In this document: piece after piece, positions 20,876-30,483 of the stretch
Layout of the letters: every line of letters begins with the position of its first letter
Position numbering within the stretch: position 1 is the stretch's first letter
Assembly: GCF_014635845.1 (NCBI RefSeq)
Contig: NZ_BMDP01000001.1
Coordinates: forward strand, 124,001-188,000
Length of the DNA stretch: 64,000 bases
Reading direction: 5' to 3'
Origin: Oxalicibacterium solurbis
GTDB lineage: Bacteria > Pseudomonadota > Gammaproteobacteria > Burkholderiales > Burkholderiaceae_D
The notes under the pieces: generated by a model
Told to the model about the DNA's origin: nothing
What the model saw: only the letters and a program-made list of their open reading frames with translations
The model's database searches: none
Made by a program: the position numbers and the translations under genes

Positions 20876-22147
20876 TTACTTCGAACCGGATACTTTCGGC
20901 TGTTCGTGATAGATCAGTAATGGTTTGGCACCGTTGCTGATGGTGTTCTCATCAATGACGACCTTGGAAACATCTTGCTCGTTTGGCAATTCGAACATCA
21001 CGTCCAGCAAGGCATGTTCAAGAATCGAACGCAGACCGCGCGCACCTGTCTTGCGGGCAATGGCTTTTTTGGCAATTGCCTGCAATGCGGCAGGACGGAT
21101 TTCCAGTTCTGCGCCTTCCATCTGCAGCAGCTTGGTGTACTGCTTGAGCAGCGCATTCTTCGGCTCGACCAGAATCTGGATCAGCGCATCTTCGTTCAGT
21201 TCGCTCAACGTTGCGACGACCGGCAAACGGCCGACCAATTCCGGAATCAGGCCGAACTTGATCAGATCTTCCGGTTCGGTATTCAGCATGACATCGCTAG
21301 CCGTACGTTCTTCACGGCTCTTCACGCTGGCGGAGAAACCAATGCCGCTTTTTTCCGAGCGTTCCGAAATGATTTTCGCCAGACCATCGAATGCCCCACC
21401 GCAAATGAACAGAATGTTGGTCGTATCGATCTGCACGAAATCCTGATTCGGATGTTTGCGTCCACCCTGTGGCGGCACCGAGGCCATCGTGCCTTCGATC
21501 AGTTTCAGCAACGCCTGCTGCACGCCTTCGCCGGAAACGTCGCGCGTGATCGACGGATTGTCCGACTTGCGTGAAATCTTGTCGATCTCGTCGATGTAGA
21601 CGATGCCCTTCTGCGCACGCTCAACTTCGTAATTGCAGTTCTGCAGCAGCTTCTGGATGATGTTTTCGACGTCCTCGCCAACATAGCCGGCTTCGGTCAG
21701 CGTCGTGGCATCGGCAATCACGAACGGCACATCGAGTGTACGTGCAAGCGTTTGCGCCAGAAGCGTCTTGCCGGAACCCGTCGGCCCCACGAGCAAAATA
21801 TTGCTCTTGGTCAATTCGACGTCGTCCTTCTTGCCGAGATGCTTCAGCCGCTTGTAATGGTTATAGACCGCAACCGACAGTATGCGCTTGGCAGCCTGCT
21901 GGCCGATCACGTATTGATCCAGCAACTCGCACAGTTCCTGCGGCGTCGGCAAATCGCTGCGTGGAGTGCCGCCTACCGATTCGATGCTCGCTGCTTCATC
22001 GCGAATGATGTCATTGCACAAGTCGATGCACTCGTCGCAGATGAACACGGACGGACCGGCAATGAGCTTCTTCACCTCATGCTGACTTTTGCCGCAAAAG
22101 GAGCAGTAAAGCAATTTTTCGCCGCTTGAGGATTTTTTCTCTGACAT
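20876..22147 (-). CDS. clpX: ATP-dependent Clp protease ATP-binding subunit ClpX
   Basis: A 423-residue AAA+ unfoldase that feeds substrates to ClpP. The N-terminal C4 zinc finger has Cys15, Cys18, Cys37 and Cys40 at the same positions as in E. coli. Walker A GPTGSGKT is at 121-128, Walker B is in IVYIDEID, and the RKSDN and sensor regions are intact. It lies downstream of clpP with an intervening hairpin, so it may be transcribed both with clpP by read-through and from its own promoter. It is a full-length, normal member of the family. Confidence 0.97.
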   Translation of the reverse strand: MSEKKSSSGEKLLYCSFCGKSQHEVKKLIAGPSVFICDECIDLCNDIIRDEAASIESVGGTPRSDLPTPQELCELLDQYVIGQQAAKRILSVAVYNHYKRLKHLGKKDDVELTKSNILLVGPTGSGKTLLAQTLARTLDVPFVIADATTLTEAGYVGEDVENIIQKLLQNCNYEVERAQKGIVYIDEIDKISRKSDNPSITRDVSGEGVQQALLKLIEGTMASVPPQGGRKHPNQDFVQIDTTNILFICGGAFDGLAKIISERSEKSGIGFSASVKSREERTASDVMLNTEPEDLIKFGLIPELVGRLPVVATLSELNEDALIQILVEPKNALLKQYTKLLQMEGAELEIRPAALQAIAKKAIARKTGARGLRSILEHALLDVMFELPNEQDVSKVVIDENTISNGAKPLLIYHEQPKVSGSK

Positions 22148-22246
22148 GGTGCGTATCTTTTAATTGAACGGATCGATATTACCTGCGAATCCACGATTCG
22201 TCACGCCGCTCACAGTGGCAATTTTGCCAATCCGATGACGCAAAGC

Positions 22247-22276
22247 AAAACGCCCGGAACATGCCGGGCGTTCACG
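22247..22276 (-). terminator. Hairpin terminator/attenuator between clpP and clpX
   Basis: The stem AACGCCCGG / CCGGGCGTT is followed on the minus strand by TTTTGCTTT and lies 22 bases after the clpP stop. Partial read-through would let clpX stay in the tig-clpP unit. Confidence 0.75.
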
Positions 22277-22294
22277 AATGCAGACAGCGCCGTG

Positions 22295-22924
22295 TTACTC
22301 GCGATGCATCAGGACCTTGTCAATCATGCCATATTCCACGGCGGCTTCCGCCGACATGAAATTGTCGCGATCGGTGTCCTTCGAAATTTCCTCTACCGAC
22401 TTTCCGGTACGTTCGGCAAGAATGCCGTTCAAACGTTCCCGCAGATAAAGAATTTCGCGCGCCTGGATTTCGATATCCGAAGCCTGGCCTTGCGCGCCGC
22501 CCAGCGGCTGGTGAATCATGATGCGCGAATTCGGCAGCGAAAAACGCTTGCCCTTCTCACCGGCAGCCAGCAGGAAAGCGCCCATCGATGCTGCCAGACC
22601 GGTACACAGCGTGGAGACGTTCGGCTTGATGAACTGCATCGTATCGTAGATCGCCATGCCGGCAGAAACCGAACCTCCCGGCGAGTTGATGTACAGGGAA
22701 ATATCCTTGTCCGGGTTTTCGCTTTCCAGAAACAACATCTGCGCAACAATCAGATTGGCCGACTGGTCGTTGACAGGACCGACCAGAAAAATGATGCGCT
22801 CTTTCAGCAGTCGCGAGTAAATGTCATACGCGCGCTCGCCACGGCCGCTTTGTTCGATCACCATCGGCACCATACCGAGCATGTCGGTATCGAGCGCGGA
22901 AGTGCGGATCATGCTTGTCGTCAT
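22295..22924 (-). CDS. clpP: ATP-dependent Clp protease proteolytic subunit ClpP
   Basis: A 209-residue serine protease that forms the two-ring ClpP chamber. The triad is Ser113 in GLAASMGAF, His138 in [10 protein letters not shown] and Asp187 in DTDRD, each offset by two from E. coli numbering. A short propeptide is expected at the N-terminus. ATG 22924 ([11 protein letters not shown]) is preferred because a GAGGA ribosome site sits six bases upstream; an in-frame ATG eight codons earlier is unlikely. It lies 52 bases after tig, in the conserved tig-clpP-clpX order. Confidence 0.97.
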   Translation of the reverse strand: MTTSMIRTSALDTDMLGMVPMVIEQSGRGERAYDIYSRLLKERIIFLVGPVNDQSANLIVAQMLFLESENPDKDISLYINSPGGSVSAGMAIYDTMQFIKPNVSTLCTGLAASMGAFLLAAGEKGKRFSLPNSRIMIHQPLGGAQGQASDIEIQAREILYLRERLNGILAERTGKSVEEISKDTDRDNFMSAEAAVEYGMIDKVLMHRE

Positions 22925-22976
22925 CTGCTTTCCTCGAAAAGAGCGCACAAGGCGCTCTCATTATCGTGAGTTGCTA

Positions 22977-24326
22977 TCAGCCTTGTGCGTTATTACCCAT
23001 CAATTCGTCGAACGCGACCGGCTTCTCGGTCACCTTCGCCTTGCCCAGCACGTAATTGACGACGTTTTCTTCCAAAACAAGTGCCTCGATCTCGGCCAGG
23101 CGATTGCGGTCGCTGAAATAATACTTGATAACCTGTTGCGGATCTTCGTAGCTCTGCGCGAATTCCTCGACTTGCGCAGCGACCTGCTCCGGCTTGGCCT
23201 GCAATTCGTTGGTCTTGACGATGTCGGCCAGAATCAGGCCGAGACGCACACGACGCTCCGCCTGCTCGCTGAACAGTTCGCGCGGGAACGGCATGTCGTT
23301 GTTGATCTTCATGCCACGCTGCACCATATCCTGACGGGTCTGGTCCATCAGACGATCGACTTCCTGATCGACCAGCGCCTTCGGCACATCCAGTTCGCTG
23401 TTCTTGATCAGCGCATCCATCACGCTGTCCTTGACGCGTGCCTTGATGCGATTGCCGACTTCGCGCTGCAGGTTGCTCTTGATGTCTTCGCGCATTTTGC
23501 CCAGATCGCCATCGGGAACGCCCAGCGACTTGGCGAACTCCGTGTCGACTTCCGGCATGTGTGCCCATTCGATCTGCTTCAGCGTCACTTTGAATTCTGC
23601 GGTTTTACCGGCGACGTCGGCACCGTGATAGTCGGCCGGGAACGACAGCGGGAAAGTACGCGATTCACCAACCTTCAGGCCCAGCGTGCCGTTTTCGAAT
23701 TCAGCCAGCATGCGGCCTTCACCCAGCACAAAAGCGTAGTCGTCTGCCTTGCCGCCCTGGAATTCAACACCGTCGATGGTGCCGACGAAATCGATGGTGA
23801 CGCGATCACCGTTCTTTGCGGTCAGATCGGAGCCGCCGTCGCCGTGCGCGCTCTGCTCGCCCTTGACGTGGTAATGGACGCGCTGCTTGCGCAGGATATC
23901 GATCGTCTTGTCGATTTCACCTTCGCTGACGTCGGTTGTAACCTTCTCGACTTCCGCCTGTGCCAGATCGCCGATTTTCACTTCCGGATAGACCTCGAAG
24001 ATCGCATCGAATGCGATCGTGCCTTCGGCGGCACCTTCGGTCTTCGGTTCGATCTTCGGGAAACCGGCAACACGCAGATTGTTCTCGCCGGTCGCTTCGC
24101 TGAATGCGCGGCCGACCTTGTCGTTCAGCACTTCATTCTCGATCTGATAGCCGTATTGCTGCGCAACCATCTTCATCGGCACCTTGCCCGGACGGAAGCC
24201 CGGCGCCTTGGCCGTGCGCGCACGCACTTTCAGGCGCTTTTCCACTTCGGCCTGTACGTCAGCGACTTGCACGTTGATGGTGATGCGGCGTTCGAGTTTT
24301 TCGAGGGTTTCGACTGCAGTTGCCAT
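22977..24326 (-). CDS. tig: Trigger factor
   Basis: A 449-residue ribosome-associated chaperone and peptidyl-prolyl isomerase. The N-terminal ribosome-binding domain contains the GFRPGKVP signature near residue 43. An FKBP-type PPIase domain at about 165-245 shows [17 protein letters not shown]. The C-terminal helical arms complete the cradle. It is the first gene of the clpP/clpX neighbourhood and is preceded by tRNA-Leu on the same strand. Length and domain order are standard. Confidence 0.97.
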   Translation of the reverse strand: MATAVETLEKLERRITINVQVADVQAEVEKRLKVRARTAKAPGFRPGKVPMKMVAQQYGYQIENEVLNDKVGRAFSEATGENNLRVAGFPKIEPKTEGAAEGTIAFDAIFEVYPEVKIGDLAQAEVEKVTTDVSEGEIDKTIDILRKQRVHYHVKGEQSAHGDGGSDLTAKNGDRVTIDFVGTIDGVEFQGGKADDYAFVLGEGRMLAEFENGTLGLKVGESRTFPLSFPADYHGADVAGKTAEFKVTLKQIEWAHMPEVDTEFAKSLGVPDGDLGKMREDIKSNLQREVGNRIKARVKDSVMDALIKNSELDVPKALVDQEVDRLMDQTRQDMVQRGMKINNDMPFPRELFSEQAERRVRLGLILADIVKTNELQAKPEQVAAQVEEFAQSYEDPQQVIKYYFSDRNRLAEIEALVLEENVVNYVLGKAKVTEKPVAFDELMGNNAQG

Positions 24327-24358
24327 GTGAATCGTCCAAAAAATTAAGAATACTTTCG

Positions 24359-24445
24359 TGGTGCGAGGAGGGGGACTCGAACCCCCACACCATTGCTGGC
24401 GTCAGGACCTAAACCTGGTGCGTCTACCAATTTCGCCATCCTCGC
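24359..24445 (-). tRNA. tRNA-Leu (UAG)
   Basis: An 87-base class II tRNA on the minus strand. Acceptor GCGAGGA pairs with TCCTCGC, CCA is encoded, and there is a long variable arm. The anticodon loop in CCAGGTTTAGGTCCTGA gives TAG, reading CUA and related leucine codons. It lies 33 bases upstream of tig in the same direction. Confidence 0.95.
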
Positions 24446-24670
24446 GGGATCGGTGCGCCGGCAAAAATGCAAAGGGCGACCACGAAGTGAATGCGTGTCG
24501 CCCTGCGCTGCCATGATGCCGGCTTTTCAACTTCAACCCGGAATTTTACTGGATTTTAACCTCGCTGCGCTGATTTTTGACACTTTGCCATGCCGAGCCT
24601 CATGTCATTCCGGCGGCAGGCCCCGCTTTTTCCTTTACCATGCGCTCTGGCAATCCCTGCTACCGCTCAC

Positions 24671-25504
24671 ATGCCCGTCGACCACTACGAAAATTTCCCT
24701 GTTGCTTCATTGCTGTTGCCCGCCCGGTTGCGGCCGGCGGTGGAAACCATCTATGCATTCGCTCGCAGCGCGGACGATCTGGCCGACGAAGGCAATGCGA
24801 CAGCGGACCAGCGGCTCGCTGCGCTAAGCGCCTATGAAATGGAGCTGGACCGGATCGCATCCGGCCAGCCGACAACCATTCCCCTGTTCCAGCCGCTGGC
24901 ACGCATCATCCGCGAACATTCGCTTCCGCTGCAGCCGTTCCGCGATCTGCTGTCGGCGTTCAAACAGGACGTCGCCATCCAGCGTTACGAAACCTTCGAT
25001 GCCCTGCTCGACTATTGCCGCCGCTCCGCCAATCCGGTCGGCATCCTGATGCTGCATCTGTACGATGCGGCGACCGAACCCAATGTGCGCGATTCGGACG
25101 CGATCTGCTCGGCACTGCAGTTGATCAATTTCTGGCAGGACGTAGCCATCGATCTGGAAAAGCAGCGTGTTTATCTGCCGCAGGAAGATCTGCTCCGGTT
25201 CGGCATATCCGAGCGCGACATGTCCGAACGACGCACCCACGATGCCTGGCGTGCGCTGATGTGGTTCGAAGTCGCACGTACGCGCGCCATGCTGCTTTCC
25301 GGCGCACCGCTGGCGCTGCGCTTGCCTGGCCGCATCGGCTGGGAACTGCGCATGGTGGTGCAAGGCGGTTTGCGCATCCTGGAAAAAATCGAAGCCATCG
25401 ATTTCGACGTCCATCGCCGCCGTCCCAAGCTGGACAGCAGCGACTGGCTGCGCATCGTCTGGCGCGCGATACGCATGCGCACTTCCCTGCGCGCATCATC
25501 TTGA
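24671..25504 (+). CDS. hpnC: Squalene synthase HpnC
   Basis: A 277-residue all-alpha isoprenoid synthase. In the HpnCDE route HpnC turns presqualene diphosphate into hydroxysqualene. Aspartate-rich motifs are RSADDLADEGN near residue 37 and QDVAIDLEKQRVYLP near 155, binding diphosphate through Mg2+. The start MPVDHYENFPVASLLLP matches the family; the open frame from 24590 adds an unlikely Arg/Pro-rich leader. It is first in a plus-strand hpnC-hpnD-hpnE cluster dedicated to squalene, the precursor of hopanoids. The next gene begins 74 bases on. Confidence 0.93.
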   Translation: MPVDHYENFPVASLLLPARLRPAVETIYAFARSADDLADEGNATADQRLAALSAYEMELDRIASGQPTTIPLFQPLARIIREHSLPLQPFRDLLSAFKQDVAIQRYETFDALLDYCRRSANPVGILMLHLYDAATEPNVRDSDAICSALQLINFWQDVAIDLEKQRVYLPQEDLLRFGISERDMSERRTHDAWRALMWFEVARTRAMLLSGAPLALRLPGRIGWELRMVVQGGLRILEKIEAIDFDVHRRRPKLDSSDWLRIVWRAIRMRTSLRASS

Positions 25505-25578
25505 TTTGTCGCCACTGCCCGACTCGGCTAGCATAGCGGCTTGATTCAGCGCAAATCCAGCGCAAAGCGCCCACACTC

Positions 25579-26412
25579 ATGTCTCCCGACGAATACTGCC
25601 AGCAAAAAGCCGCACAAAGCGGATCGAGCTTCTATTACAGTTTCCTGTTCCTGCCGCCGGACCGGCGCCGCGCCATTACCGCGCTGTACGCGTTCTGCCG
25701 CGAAGTGGACGATACCGTCGACGAATGCACGGACGCCGGCGTGGCCCGCATCAAGCTCGCATGGTGGCGTACCGAAATTGCCGCGCTGATGGCAGGCAAC
25801 GCAACGCATCCCGTCATGCAGGCACTGCAACCACACCTAGAACGCTATGCGATCGACAGCGACAAGCTGATCGCCATCGTCGATGGCATGGAAATGGATC
25901 TGGACCAGACGCGCTATCTGGATTTCGCCGGCCTGCAGAAATACTGCTGGCATGTGGCCGGGGTGGTCGGCATCCTGTCGGCCAACATCTTCGGCGTCAC
26001 CAATCCGCAAACGCTGCAATACGCGGAAAAACTCGGCCTCGCCTTCCAGCTGACCAACATCATCCGCGACGTCGGCGAAGATGCGCGCAAGGGCCGCATC
26101 TATCTGCCGGTCAGCGAACTGCAGCAGTTCAACGTGACCGCCGCCGACATCCTGCATGCGCGCCACAGCGATCGTTTCGAGCAATTGATGCGTTTCCAGG
26201 CCGAACGCGCGCAGCGTCTGTACGACGAAGCCTTTGCCTTGCTGCCGAAGGAAGATCGCCGCGCGCAACGCCCCGGTCTCATCATGGCTGCCATCTATCG
26301 CGCGCTGCTGGGCGAAGTCGAACGCGACGGTTTCCATGTGCTGAACCAGCGCATCTCGCTGACGCCGTTGCGCAAGTTGTGGCTGGCCTGGACCACTTAT
26401 GTGCGCGGCTGA
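25579..26412 (+). CDS. hpnD: Presqualene diphosphate synthase HpnD
   Basis: A 277-residue squalene/phytoene synthase family enzyme that condenses two farnesyl diphosphates into presqualene diphosphate. The first Asp motif is AFCREVDDTVDEC, near residue 36. The second is IIRDVGEDARKGRIYLP, near 156. YSFLFLP and AWWRTEIAAL are characteristic of HpnD. It lies between hpnC and hpnE. The paired synthases share the fold but have clearly different motif sequences, so this is not a recent duplication. Confidence 0.94.
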   Translation: MSPDEYCQQKAAQSGSSFYYSFLFLPPDRRRAITALYAFCREVDDTVDECTDAGVARIKLAWWRTEIAALMAGNATHPVMQALQPHLERYAIDSDKLIAIVDGMEMDLDQTRYLDFAGLQKYCWHVAGVVGILSANIFGVTNPQTLQYAEKLGLAFQLTNIIRDVGEDARKGRIYLPVSELQQFNVTAADILHARHSDRFEQLMRFQAERAQRLYDEAFALLPKEDRRAQRPGLIMAAIYRALLGEVERDGFHVLNQRISLTPLRKLWLAWTTYVRG

Positions 26413-26436
26413 CGCACTGCTTTTCTCTCTCTTTCC

Positions 26437-27762
26437 ATGACAGCTTCCGTCGCCGTCATCGGCGCCGGCTGGGCCGGCTGCGCTGCAGCCGTCGAGCTGG
26501 CAGTTGCCGGTTGCAAGGTCACGCTGTTCGAAGCCGCACGCACGCTGGGCGGCCGCGCACGCGCTGTCGAGCTCGATGGCAGAAAACTGGACAACGGTCA
26601 GCACATCCTGCTTGGCGCTTACACGGAAACCTTGCGCCTGCTCAAGATGAGCGGTGTCGATCCCGACTCAGCCTTGCTGCGCCTGCCGCTACAGATGCGC
26701 TATCCGTCGGGCTGCGACGGCATGGACTTCGTTGCACCGCATCTGCCGGCGCCGTTGCATCTGCTCGTCGCGTTATTGCGTGCGCAAGGATTGACGCGCG
26801 ACGACAAGATGGCGCTCGCCCGCTTGTCGACGACGGCGCGCTGGATGGACTGGCGATTGAATGACGATTGCAGCGTTACGACACTACTGCAGCGTTACGA
26901 CCAGACCGAACGCCTGATCCGGCTGATGTGGCAACCGCTATGCATCGCCGCCTTGAACACCCCGCCGGAACGCGCCTCCGCACAGGTTTTTCTGAATGTA
27001 CTGCGCGACAGCCTGGGTGCACGCCGTGCGGCATCTGACATGCTGATTCCCAAAACCGACCTGAGCACGCTGTTTCCACAGCACGCCGCCGGCTTCATCG
27101 AAAAACATGGTGGAAAAATCCGGACAGGTACGGCCGTTACAGGAATACGCAAGGCCGAACAAGGATGGATGCTGACGACGGCAGACAACGATGAAGCGCA
27201 CTTCGATGCAGCAGTAATCGCCACACATGCCGTGCAGACGGCAAGCCTGTTGGCCGAAGCAACCGGCCACACGGCTTTCTCGGACTTTGCCTACGAACCG
27301 ATCAGCACCTGCTATCTGCAATATCCGGCCGGCACGCAACTCGCACAACCGTTCTTTGCCCTGCTCGACGATCCGCTCCATGATCGGCCTGGACAATTCG
27401 TCTTCGACCGCGGCCAGCTCGATGCACAACAGAACGGCCTGTTCGCCGTCGTCATCAGCGCTTCATCTGCCGCTATCGCGGATGGACATGCCGCTCTGGC
27501 GCAAGCCGTGGCCACGCAACTTGCTGCTGCCTTCGAACGGCCGGAACTCGCGCATCCGGAATGGACGCGCGTCATCACCGAAAAACGCGCGACCTATTCC
27601 TGCACGCCCGCACTGGAACGTCCAATCGAACAAACGGAATTTCCCGATCTGGCGATTGCCGGCGACTATCTGGCCGGCGACTATCCGGCAACGCTGGAAT
27701 CCGCCGTACGCAGCGGCGTCAAGGCGGCGCGAGTGCTACAAGAAAATCTATCGGCAAACTAG
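26437..27762 (+). CDS. hpnE: Hydroxysqualene dehydroxylase HpnE (squalene-associated FAD protein)
   Basis: A 441-residue flavin amine-oxidoreductase that reduces hydroxysqualene to squalene. The N-terminal FAD motif VIGAGWAGCAAAVELAVAG is followed by GGRARAVELDGRKLDNGQH, and the C-terminal FAD contact is DYLAGDYPATLESAVRSG. It follows hpnD by 24 bases with the same orientation, completing the three-gene squalene pathway. No squalene-hopene cyclase gene is present in this window. Confidence 0.94.
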   Translation: MTASVAVIGAGWAGCAAAVELAVAGCKVTLFEAARTLGGRARAVELDGRKLDNGQHILLGAYTETLRLLKMSGVDPDSALLRLPLQMRYPSGCDGMDFVAPHLPAPLHLLVALLRAQGLTRDDKMALARLSTTARWMDWRLNDDCSVTTLLQRYDQTERLIRLMWQPLCIAALNTPPERASAQVFLNVLRDSLGARRAASDMLIPKTDLSTLFPQHAAGFIEKHGGKIRTGTAVTGIRKAEQGWMLTTADNDEAHFDAAVIATHAVQTASLLAEATGHTAFSDFAYEPISTCYLQYPAGTQLAQPFFALLDDPLHDRPGQFVFDRGQLDAQQNGLFAVVISASSAAIADGHAALAQAVATQLAAAFERPELAHPEWTRVITEKRATYSCTPALERPIEQTEFPDLAIAGDYLAGDYPATLESAVRSGVKAARVLQENLSAN

Positions 27763-27785
27763 CGGCACACGCGCCGCAAGTGCCC

Positions 27786-29159
27786 TCATTCCAGTTCGCG
27801 CACGCGATTCATCGCTTCGTCGATGCGCTCGACGCCGATCACTTTCAAGCCTTCGATCTTCTGCTTGGGTGCATTCGCTTTCGGAATCAGCGCCATCGAA
27901 AAGCCCAGCTTGGCCGCTTCGCGCAAACGCTCCTGCCCGCGCGGCGCAGGACGGATCTCGCCAGCCAAACCGACTTCGCCGAACACCACCAGCCCGCGCG
28001 GCAACGGCTTGCTGCGCATCGACGAATGGATCGCCAGCAACACTGCCAGATCGGCTGCCGGTTCGGTGATCTTCACACCACCAACAGCGTTGATGAATAC
28101 GTCCTGGTCGAAGGCCGCAATGCCGGCATGACGATGCAGCACCGCCAGCAGCATCGCCAGTCGATTCTGCTCCAGTCCGACCGACAAACGGCGCGCATTC
28201 GGCACATGCGAACTATCCACCAGCGCCTGGATTTCCACCAGCAGCGGCCGCGTGCCTTCCTGCGTCACCATCACGCAGGAACCAGGAACCGGATTGTCGT
28301 GCTGCGACAGAAATAATGCCGATGGATTCGAAACCCCCTTCAAGCCCTTTTCCGTCATCGCGAACACGCCTAGTTCGTTAACGGCACCGAAGCGGTTTTT
28401 GATCGCGCGCACCAGGCGGAAGCTCGAATGCGTATCGCCTTCGAAATACAACACGGTATCGACGATGTGTTCCAGCACGCGTGGGCCGGCCAGCGAACCT
28501 TCCTTCGTCACGTGGCCGACCATGATGATCGTGATGCCGTTCTGCTTGGCCACGCGCGTCAGCTGCGCCGCGCATTCGCGCACCTGTGCCACCGAGCCCG
28601 GTGCCGACGTCAATGCATCCGAATAGATGGTCTGGATCGAATCGATGACGGCGACTTCTGGTTTGTGCTCTGCCAGCGTGTTGAGGATTTTTTCCAGCTG
28701 AATTTCTGCCTGTAGTTTCAGTTCGCGGCCGTCCACCGACAGCCGCTTCGCACGTAATGCGATCTGCGCGCCGGATTCCTCGCCGCTGACGTACAACACC
28801 TTCTTGATCTTCGACAGATTGGACAGCGCCTGCAGCAGCAACGTGGATTTGCCGATACCCGGATCGCCGCCGATCAGCACGACACCGCCGGCCACCAGCC
28901 CGCCTCCCAGCACGCGATCGAATTCCTCGATGCCGGTGCCGAAACGCGGCACGTCCATCGCTTCGATATCAGCCAGGCTCAACACCGGCGCTGTCTGTAC
29001 CAGACCCTGATGCTGTGCCGAGAAACGATTCGTGCCACCGCTTTCGACGACGGTTTCCACCAGCGTATTCCACGCGCCGCAGGATGTGCACTGGCCGCCC
29101 CACTTGGCGGAAACGCCGCCGCATTCGCTGCAGGTGTAATTGGTTTTGGCTTTGGCCAT
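27786..29159 (-). CDS. radA: DNA repair protein RadA/Sms
   Basis: A 457-residue branch-migration ATPase of recombinational repair. It has an N-terminal C4 zinc finger (Cys10, Cys13, Cys24, Cys27). The RecA-like core carries Walker A GGDPGIGKST near residue 97. The RadA-specific motif KNRFG is in RAIKNRFGAVNELG. A Lon-like, proteolytically inactive C-terminal domain (FGEVGLAGEIRPAPRG) follows. It is transcribed after alr on the same strand, 81 bases apart, a pairing common in this group. It converges on hpnE with 23 bases between stop codons. Confidence 0.97.
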   Translation of the reverse strand: MAKAKTNYTCSECGGVSAKWGGQCTSCGAWNTLVETVVESGGTNRFSAQHQGLVQTAPVLSLADIEAMDVPRFGTGIEEFDRVLGGGLVAGGVVLIGGDPGIGKSTLLLQALSNLSKIKKVLYVSGEESGAQIALRAKRLSVDGRELKLQAEIQLEKILNTLAEHKPEVAVIDSIQTIYSDALTSAPGSVAQVRECAAQLTRVAKQNGITIIMVGHVTKEGSLAGPRVLEHIVDTVLYFEGDTHSSFRLVRAIKNRFGAVNELGVFAMTEKGLKGVSNPSALFLSQHDNPVPGSCVMVTQEGTRPLLVEIQALVDSSHVPNARRLSVGLEQNRLAMLLAVLHRHAGIAAFDQDVFINAVGGVKITEPAADLAVLLAIHSSMRSKPLPRGLVVFGEVGLAGEIRPAPRGQERLREAAKLGFSMALIPKANAPKQKIEGLKVIGVERIDEAMNRVRELE

Positions 29160-29240
29160 CTGTAATTGTCTGTTCCGGTTATTTCACTAATTGTTATGCC
29201 ATCGACGAGCGTCGCAAAAATCGTGCGATCAGCCGCAAGA

Positions 29241-30332
29241 TCAGTCGCCGATCTCCACGACCCGCACACGCGGCATGATCGCGCACATCAATTCGTATCC
29301 GACCGTACCGGCCGCATTGGCGACTTCGTCGATCGGCAAGCCTTCACCCCACAAGGTCACCTTGCTGCCGATGCGCGCATAGGGAATCGGCGTCAGGTCG
29401 ACGGTGATCATGTCCATCGAGACGCGACCGACGACGCGAGTGCGAATGCCATCGACCAGGATCGGTGTGCCGTCCGGCGCATGGCGCGGGTAGCCATCCG
29501 CATAACCGCAGGCGACCACGCCGATCGCCATCGGCCGCTCGGCCACGAAACGGCTGCCATAACCGACTGCATCGCCGGCCGCGATCTGCTGGATACCGAT
29601 CACCTCCGTCTGCAGCGTCATTGCCGGCCTCAGATCGAAAGAAGCGGCCGTGCGCTCGGCCGGCGTCGCGCCATACAGCATCACACCGGGGCGCACCCAG
29701 TCGACAGCGAATTCCGGATGCAGCAGATCGGCGGCGGAATTGGAGAGACTACGCATGCCCGACAAATCGCCGGTCGCAGCCATGAAGCGGCGCGCCTGCT
29801 CCGATGGCGGCAGCACAGGATGATCGCCCTCTTCCGCATTGGCAAAATGCGTGACGAATCCGATATCGCGCACGAACGGCAGCGCGCGCAGGCGTTTCCA
29901 GATAGCGGAACACTCGGCAGGCATGAAGCCCAGGCGGTTCATGCCGCTGTTTACTTTCAGATGCACATCGATCTGCGCATCCTGCCGGCCGGGCTGGAGT
30001 TTTTCTAGCAGATCCAACTGGGCGAGAGAATGAACGACCGTATCCAGCTCGAAATCGATGACGGTCTGCAGATCTGCTTCATCGAAAAAACCTTCCAGCA
30101 GGACGATGCGCTTGGTCCAACCGAACTGGCGCAGTTCGATTGCGCCTTCCGGCTCGATCAGGCCGAGTCCGTCCGCATCGGCGAAACCGCGCAATGCGCG
30201 CGTCAGGCCATGGCCGTATGCATTCGCCTTGACGACCGCCAGAATCCTTGATGCCGGCGCGCATTTCCTCGCGACGGCAAGATTGTGTCTGAGGGCGGCA
30301 ATATCGATGGTGGCGACGAGCGGTCTGGGCAT
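29241..30332 (-). CDS. alr: Alanine racemase
   Basis: A 363-residue PLP enzyme that interconverts L- and D-alanine for peptidoglycan. PLP-binding Lys35 is in AVVKANAYGHG and the catalytic Tyr258 in DAVGYGSRF. The C-terminal beta domain contains RVSMDMITVDLT. ATG 30332 gives the canonical MPRPLVATIDIAALRHN start; the frame stays open 24 codons upstream without family-like sequence. It is divergent from the lplT gene and upstream of radA. Confidence 0.96.
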   Translation of the reverse strand: MPRPLVATIDIAALRHNLAVARKCAPASRILAVVKANAYGHGLTRALRGFADADGLGLIEPEGAIELRQFGWTKRIVLLEGFFDEADLQTVIDFELDTVVHSLAQLDLLEKLQPGRQDAQIDVHLKVNSGMNRLGFMPAECSAIWKRLRALPFVRDIGFVTHFANAEEGDHPVLPPSEQARRFMAATGDLSGMRSLSNSAADLLHPEFAVDWVRPGVMLYGATPAERTAASFDLRPAMTLQTEVIGIQQIAAGDAVGYGSRFVAERPMAIGVVACGYADGYPRHAPDGTPILVDGIRTRVVGRVSMDMITVDLTPIPYARIGSKVTLWGEGLPIDEVANAAGTVGYELMCAIMPRVRVVEIGD

Positions 30333-30483
30333 ACGTGAATCGGTCGGAACAGTCAATCGGAGATCGTGCATTTTACCGGACGATAGCTGCATCGCGCCCG
30401 TCAATTCATCGGGCGTTCATGATTTTCATGGTATAAAGCAGGCCGGAGATACAAAGCAAACACAGCAAAAAGAGTCGATGCGG

